Below, one piece after another: positions 22,170 through 26,872 of a stretch of 26,872 nt of DNA. Below the pieces are notes generated by a model, which saw nothing but the letters and a program-made list of their open reading frames with translations, was not told the DNA's origin and searched no databases. The number at the start of each line of letters is the position of its first letter. The first letter of the stretch is position 1. The position numbers and the translations under genes are program-made. Origin of the DNA: Haplomitrium mnioides (taxonomy: Eukaryota > Marchantiophyta > Haplomitriopsida > Calobryales); assembly GCA_049999725.1 (NCBI GenBank), contig JBNGIS010020222.1, forward strand, positions 1 to 26,872, given 5' to 3'.

Positions 22170-22527
22170 TTGCCATCTTCCTTTGAGGACTGAAGATGCA
22201 TAGCAAAAATGTCTCTCTCCTTGTACTCGGAAAAATCAAATCACTTGCAATTTACACAATACAGGGTAATTGAGTCTTGGGCATGCACAAGCAGTTGATG
22301 TTGGCTTTCTTTCCCTCTCGGATCATAGTAATTTGAACCAATAGATCCAAATTGAATTTTTGACCTTCACCAACAAAAAGGTAAAGATGTTGACCGGGGT
22401 CTTTCAAAGAACAGTAATTCACTAGCCATTTCCACTCCAGTCTTGCAGGCTCTAGAGCTTTGATAACATCCGAATACCTATATGGCTTCAGTTGAAGAGG
22501 GCATGAAACAATTCCTTGAGATGCCAT
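22170..22527 (-). pseudogene. Exon 1 of the ParB-like/methylase gene
   Basis: It starts at the ATG at 22527 and reads MASQGIVSCPLQLKPYRYSD, followed by about 70 further residues of protein-like composition with no domain I recognise. A TAA at about 22252 ends the frame. Shortly after it another frame reads FDFSEYKERDIFAMHL and runs to the splice donor AAG/GTGAATTC at 22169/22168, which suggests a one- or two-base frameshift as well as a stop. Confidence 0.5.
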
Positions 22528-23075
22528 TCTCAAGATAATAAAAAAGAGTTTATTTTGGGCAAAAAAATGTAATGAACAAAAGTTCTGAAATCACTAAAGG
22601 CTAGAAATAGCAAAAAAAACTAAGTAAATGCAAAAACAACAATAACCAGAAAACAAAAACCAAAAATTGAACTTGCAACAATGGAAAGATACTTTCCACC
22701 GACACTTATTTTATAGCTAAATTTCAAAAAATGCATTTTCCCGCCAAAAATTGATTTGTAGAGTTCTTGACACGTAAGATTGCATGGTGCAATAAAAAGT
22801 TAGTATATGAAGCATTGCTTGTTTTCATCATTCCAATTTCTTTTTTTCATTTTCTTCACAAAGAGCTCCTAATTTTGTCGTTTTGCAAAAAGAACGACAA
22901 AAACACATCTTTTGAGAAAGTTGTAAAAGGTTCATAATATTTTTCAAAATAATTCCTTGGAGTAATTGGTTTTTAGAAAGCCTTTTCAATGGCTGGAGTT
23001 TTTAAAAAAAAGAAGAGGTTAGAATTTCAAGATTCATCCTTATAAAAAAGTGTTACTTTAGACAAGTAGTTTGAG
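22528..23075. other. Intergenic region between the two divergent genes
   Basis: This 548-bp AT-rich stretch separates the start of the minus-strand gene from the first ATG of the plus-strand gene, so it would hold both promoters. No clear TATA pair can be picked. It contains the hairpin listed below and no palindrome array. Confidence 0.5.
22873..22902. repeat. Perfect 10-bp inverted repeat with a 10-base loop
   Basis: TTTTGTCGTT (22873-22882) and AACGACAAAA (22893-22902) are exact reverse complements around a 10-base loop. It lies in the shared promoter region of the divergent genes. The function is unknown; an operator or a chance hairpin are both possible. Confidence 0.6.
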
Positions 23076-23204
23076 ATGAGTTCAAATGCCAATTTTGGGG
23101 AGTCAAGCAAAGGAGTACCAAAAGCGTCAAGTGTGATAGTGAGTATATTGGGGAAAAAAATGACTTCTGTTGAATCAGATTGCTCCGCCCAAAAGATCGA
23201 GAAG

Positions 23205-23350
23205 GTGAATTCCATGCACGTATAGGATCATGGACTCAACCCTATGCGCGCATAGGATCAAGGAGTGAATAAAATGCATGCATAGGATTAACGGCTGAAC
23301 AACTTGCATGCAAAAAATCAAAAAGGGAACTCAGTGCTCGTAGAGAATTA
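23205..23350. repeat. Palindrome array C (intron 1 of DUF7869 gene)
   Basis: Four to five units about 30-33 bp apart inside the 264-bp intron 23205-23468. The clearest core is CCTATGCGCGCATAGG followed by ATCAAGGAGTGAA; later units, ATGCATGCATAGG and TTGCATGCAAA, are more diverged. The core differs from arrays A and B by symmetrical changes in both arms. Confidence 0.8.
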
Positions 23351-24492
23351 AAGAAACAATCTTCACTCAGCAAAAGATCTTTGTTGCCCATCAAGCGGTC
23401 AAAGTTTATCTTTCTTCTGAGTATTTCAAAATATCTGTGAAAACAAAAATTCAACATAGAGATTCCAGATGGTTGCAGACCTTTCTTCGTCCATATTTGA
23501 GGGAGACGTCGCTATTCAAGATCAAAATGTGTTTGTTCAGAACACAAAAAGCATATAAGCTATGGACAATTTCAATTTTGGAGATGAGCCACTCTCCTCA
23601 ATAGCACCACTCAAACAATGATTGATTTTGTTTCAAGTTGCACATCGCAAAGAGATTGGGACATCTGAAACAAATCAAATTCTTTTGGAGGAGCCTTCAG
23701 ATGATAGTTTGGAAAACATTTCTAGCAAAGAGTCTCAATCAATCAACATTTCTTTGGAGTTATCGCCAAGAGCACTGATTTTATTACAAAAAAATATTTC
23801 TTTTTAACAAAGATATTGATCAAGATTCGATTTTGGAATGGTGCAGTTCCCCCAATCTCCAAGAAGAAACTCATCTCTCAAAAATATTTCGTGACGGAAT
23901 AAACAGTGTTTACAATGACGACCAAGATCTTCAAGATGAATTATCTCCTATTGTTGGATACGCTTACGGACCAAATCGTCCAGCACAACATAAGAATTCT
24001 TTATCTGGGCCAAAATCCAAACGGGTAAACATCTTATGCAAAAATTCTTTGCGGAAAGTCCATCATGACAAGAGCTTTGTGAAGAAAAAAGCTCGATCCA
24101 ATGTCCATTTCTAAATTGAAGAGAATATCTTATTGTCAAAATAATTGCTTGTCGTTGTGAAAGACAGATTTTTGAAAACTATCAGAGAAACGTACTTTCG
24201 ACAAAGCATGAAGAATCAAGATATCACACTGCAATAGGGAATACCAAGAAAAGACTCTGATGTTGAAAATCAATTTACACTGCCTGGCGGTACCTTTGTC
24301 TATAGAAGAGCCTTCACATTAATTGTAGTAGTATGGAATGATAGAATCCAAAGGATTCAAAATCTCAAAAATAGAGATCTTAGAGGCATTTTTGAAAAAA
24401 AAAACTGAATTATCTACTAAAGGAGTTTTTATGCATGAGTGGATGGACAATTTTTTCCAATGACATTGTGAGAGAATGCCCACTCATGAAGT

Positions 24493-24592
24493 NNNNNNNN
24501 NNNNNNNNNNNNNNNNNNNNNNNNNNNNNNNNNNNNNNNNNNNNNNNNNNNNNNNNNNNNNNNNNNNNNNNNNNNNNNNNNNNNNNNNNNNN
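24493..24592. other. Assembly gap (100 N)
   Basis: Exactly 100 N, a conventional placeholder size, inside the DUF7869 gene. The missing piece probably holds part of an exon and the start of an intron; its true length is unknown. Confidence 0.99.
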
Positions 24593-24892
24593 GTTCTAGA
24601 GATGTTATGTTTTCTCAACTTATAGTTAAAAGATTTTTTTTTAAAGTTATTTAGTAGAGAAGACTTGAGTTGAATAATTCTTAGCAAGTTGAGTTGTGAG
24701 AATATAGTCTATGCTCACACAGACTCTGTTGTTTTACATTTCAATTTAACTTTTTCTATAGTCGAATAAGGCTAGAAAATGAATTTGATTGTTGTGGTGA
24801 CCGAAGCCTTGCAACAAGTTTTGTTTCTGTTCCTTTAAATGAAGAGCCGTTCTAAAAAAAATTTTGAAAAAGTTGTTTTTGTTGTTCGCAAA

Positions 24893-25050
24893 TCCTATAC
24901 GCGCATAAGATTTGTTCTTGATTCTTCTAACACCAATTGCGACAACATTCACAACAAGCCATGATATTGGTGTTGTTGTATTGGTCCTATACGCATATAC
25001 AATTAGTTGTTGTCTCTACTCATCCTAAACGCTCAGAGGATGTGTTATGG
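24893..25050. repeat. Scattered palindromes D in a probable DUF7869 intron
   Basis: Three related cores, CCTATACGCGCATAAGAT (about 24895), CCTATACGCATATACAAT (about 24988) and CCTAAACGCTCAGAGGAT (about 25024), lie between the last coding match before the gap and the next one at about 25170. An additional inverted repeat, AACACCAAT/ATTGGTGTT, lies between the first two. No neat period is visible. Confidence 0.6.
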
Positions 25051-26872
25051 TAGCCTTTGTTTGCAAAATCTTGTTTTTTTTCTTCTCGAAATAGATTTTT
25101 CTTTTTTCAAATTGCCTAAAGTTTATTTTTTATCTTTTACAAAGTGTTTCATTTCAACAAATTCAAACATTTATTTAAGATGACTTGAATGTTTTTGATA
25201 CCTCAAGTTGTGTCTTGAAGCTACAAGTATCGACATATGTTTTATTGAACTACTTTTATGTCCTTCGTGCTTTGTGAGTATGCAGTCAAATATAATTGCC
25301 AATTGTTTCTACATTGTGACCAACAAATGAAAGAAAGATCAAAACTTGCAAACCATCAAAGAAAATATTATGCCGATAGTCAAAAATACTTGGGAATTGT
25401 CATTGATAGAATAGATTAGAAGAAAACTGTTATTCCACACTAGCCATTGCCACCAAAAAACATTGATAAAGATTGTTTGGTAAGTGTGCATGTTGTTGGT
25501 GCCTTAATATTCAATCATGCTATTTCTTCGAGGGTCTTCTTGACGTACAAAAACTTGAGAAGCGATTCTAATTTGAGAGTTACTGTGCTCAACAAAATGT
25601 CATGTAACTTTTGAAGATCCACTACCTCCAACTTTGTATCTTCAGTTGGACAATACGACACAAGAGAATAAGAATTATATCTTGTTTAGATATCTTAGTC
25701 TCCTATTGCCAAGAATGTTTTTCAAAAAATCAAGGTGGGATTTCTCATGGTTGGCTATACTCATGATCAAATCGATTAAATGTTCAACGAGTTCTCGAAA
25801 CGTTTAAAATGTATAAAAGCTTTCACGATTATGAGTCTTAGCGAGGCCCTTCAATTATCCTATAATCCTAAACCTCATGTAACTCTTTTGTTGGAAACTT
25901 GGGATTTCAAAATGTTTCTATAGCAACGTCCTTCTCTAGTTCAAAGGATACATGATATTACTTTTAATCAACAATTCTAGTTCCAGTTAAATGATTCCAA
26001 GGCAAAAATTTGGAGCAAACAGTTTTCAACAGATGAATTTTGGCTACCTACGGATGGTATTTCTCAACTCAAGTACTTGCTTGAAGTGGACAGAGAAATT
26101 TTGAGTTCAATGTTGATTCCTCTCAAGGAATATTTTGAAATCAGATGATCTCAAAAGGAAGAAAAAGAAGTGGATGTCGAGAAAGTCATATTTTCAGTAA
26201 GAGACAACATAAGTGAGAACTGCTACAAGTTCTTTACAGATTGTGATATTCAATGGTGGAATGACTTTTTTCTTGCCCAACAAGAGATTGTAGCCTACAT
26301 CCTTGAAAAACAAAGAAGACAACTCGAAGTAGAATTTACCTTTCTACCTTCACAACAGCCAAATACTTGTAATGATTTTCAAAATATTTGTCTAGAGCTT
26401 CAACTTCATGCTCAACAAAGAGAAGAAGATACTCCAGTACACCAAATACTTTCTACACGTTGAGCAATCTATGATGGAGCACCTAGGCCGTGAGAAAGGA
26501 CTCTTTCGCACAATACTCGATACGTGCATAAATTTAGCAATCTACATGAGATAAAAGCTAGAATTTTTGTTTGTGTTGTTGCGTCTCGGGATCCAAAGAG
26601 CATACCATTTTAGATTGCCAAAGTTTTGAAAGGTTTTTCATTTGATGAGGAAGATTCTCCAAACCCGAAACGAGTACGAGTTCAATGGTTTGCTTGTTTG
26701 GCTGAAGATGCATTTTTTGGACAATACTTCCACCTTGAAGAAAAAATAGCAGCAACAAAAGGGAAATGCAAATCCAAGTTATATATTGATGTACTTGATG
26801 TGACACAAATCATGATTCTGTCTTTTGATTTTCTTCTTACCCAAAAAAACCAATTAAAGAAAACCACTCTAG

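Larger units (their letters stand above)
18458..22527 (-). pseudogene. Four-exon ParB-like/DNA-methylase gene, degenerate
   Basis: A gene model with GT-AG borders: exon 1 22527-22170, exon 2 21638-20165, exon 3 19625-19177, exon 4 19074-18458. Introns 1 and 2 (530 and 539 bp) are filled by palindrome arrays; intron 3 is 102 bp. Exon 2 holds a Lys/Glu-rich linker with possible nuclear-localisation runs and then a ParB-like domain. Exon 4 holds a methylase-like C-terminus. Phases agree at exon 3/exon 4 (phase 1), with the frame open on both sides. The gene is broken: in-frame stops at the exon 1 end, three in exon 2 between the linker and the ParB part, one early in exon 3, and two before the last stop; exons 2 and 3 and the exon 1-2 junction also need frame changes. 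Inferred role: DNA binding plus DNA methylation in the nucleus. Expression is unknown. Confidence 0.65.
23076..26867 (+). pseudogene. DUF7869-family gene, degenerate, runs off the window
   Basis: Exon 1 (23076-23204, MSSNANFGES...KIEK) ends at the donor AAG/GTGAATTC; exon 2 begins after GATTCCAG at 23469. Exon 2 shows ACRCERQIFENYQRN (about 24144), then GGTFVYRRAF and NDRIQRIQNLKNRDLRG (about 24285-24390). After the gap come KYRHMF (about 25226), HCDQQMKERSKLANHQRKYY (about 25315), IVIDRID then a stop, KKTVIPH (25399-25440), HVVGALIF, SDSNLRVTVLN, LPPTLYLQLDNTTQENKN (about 25626-25680) and FLMVGYTHDQID then a stop, MFNEFSKRL (25741-25807). These are the landmarks of the family I know as DUF7869. 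The C-terminal part (26545-26867) has VRVQWFACLAEDAFFGQYF. Several stops and at least four frame changes make it a pseudogene. Biochemical role unknown; a transposase-like RNase H fold is only my inference. Confidence 0.72.

Overview
The window looks like repeat-rich intergenic DNA from the nuclear genome of a plant. It is AT-rich, holds plant-type Ty3/gypsy, Copia and Helitron remains nested in or abutting each other, has plant-like GT-AG introns and poly-A signals, and carries two assembly gaps (10 N and 100 N). The general style (very degraded elements plus a GC-rich LTR family) reminds me of gymnosperms such as yew. That is recollection, not evidence, and I hold it with low confidence. No intact protein-coding gene was found; every recognisable gene is broken.

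Left half. Positions 1-1047 are the 3' part of a GC-rich long LTR. Positions 2980-4481 (minus strand) are the 5' end of a Ty3/gypsy element: LTR, tRNA-Met primer-binding site, gag and protease. It abuts a Copia pol fragment (4482-6905) with its polypurine tract and 3' LTR (7271-7536). Positions 9300-15310 hold a plant Helitron Rep/helicase pseudogene. It is split by a solo LTR of the same GC-rich family (9972-11899), flanked by a perfect 5-bp target duplication AATTG. When the LTR is mentally removed, the Helitron reading frame continues across the junction.

Right half. Several tandem arrays (15975-16690, 17907-18330) lead into a divergent pair of degenerate multi-exon genes. On the minus strand (22527 to 18458) is a four-exon gene whose second exon carries a ParB/sulfiredoxin-like domain and whose last exon carries the C-terminal part of an N6/N4-type DNA methylase fold. 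On the plus strand (23076 to beyond the window end) is a pseudogene with the hallmark motifs of the DUF7869 family. Four of its features, a possible DDE-like D/D/HxxxD set and a C-terminal WF-rich module, are visible.

The most unusual structure is a set of tandem arrays of a near-perfect palindrome (core GTCCATGCGCGCATGGAC plus a 6-bp spacer, 24-bp period, about 16 units each) that fill introns 1 and 2 of the methylase gene. Related palindromes (CCTATGCGCGCATAGG type) lie in the first and probably a later intron of the DUF7869 gene, and just past the 3' end of the methylase gene. Two divergent genes, ParB-methylase and DUF7869, with palindrome-filled introns are the best candidate here for an undescribed mobile or selfish system. 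The linkage into one element is inference.
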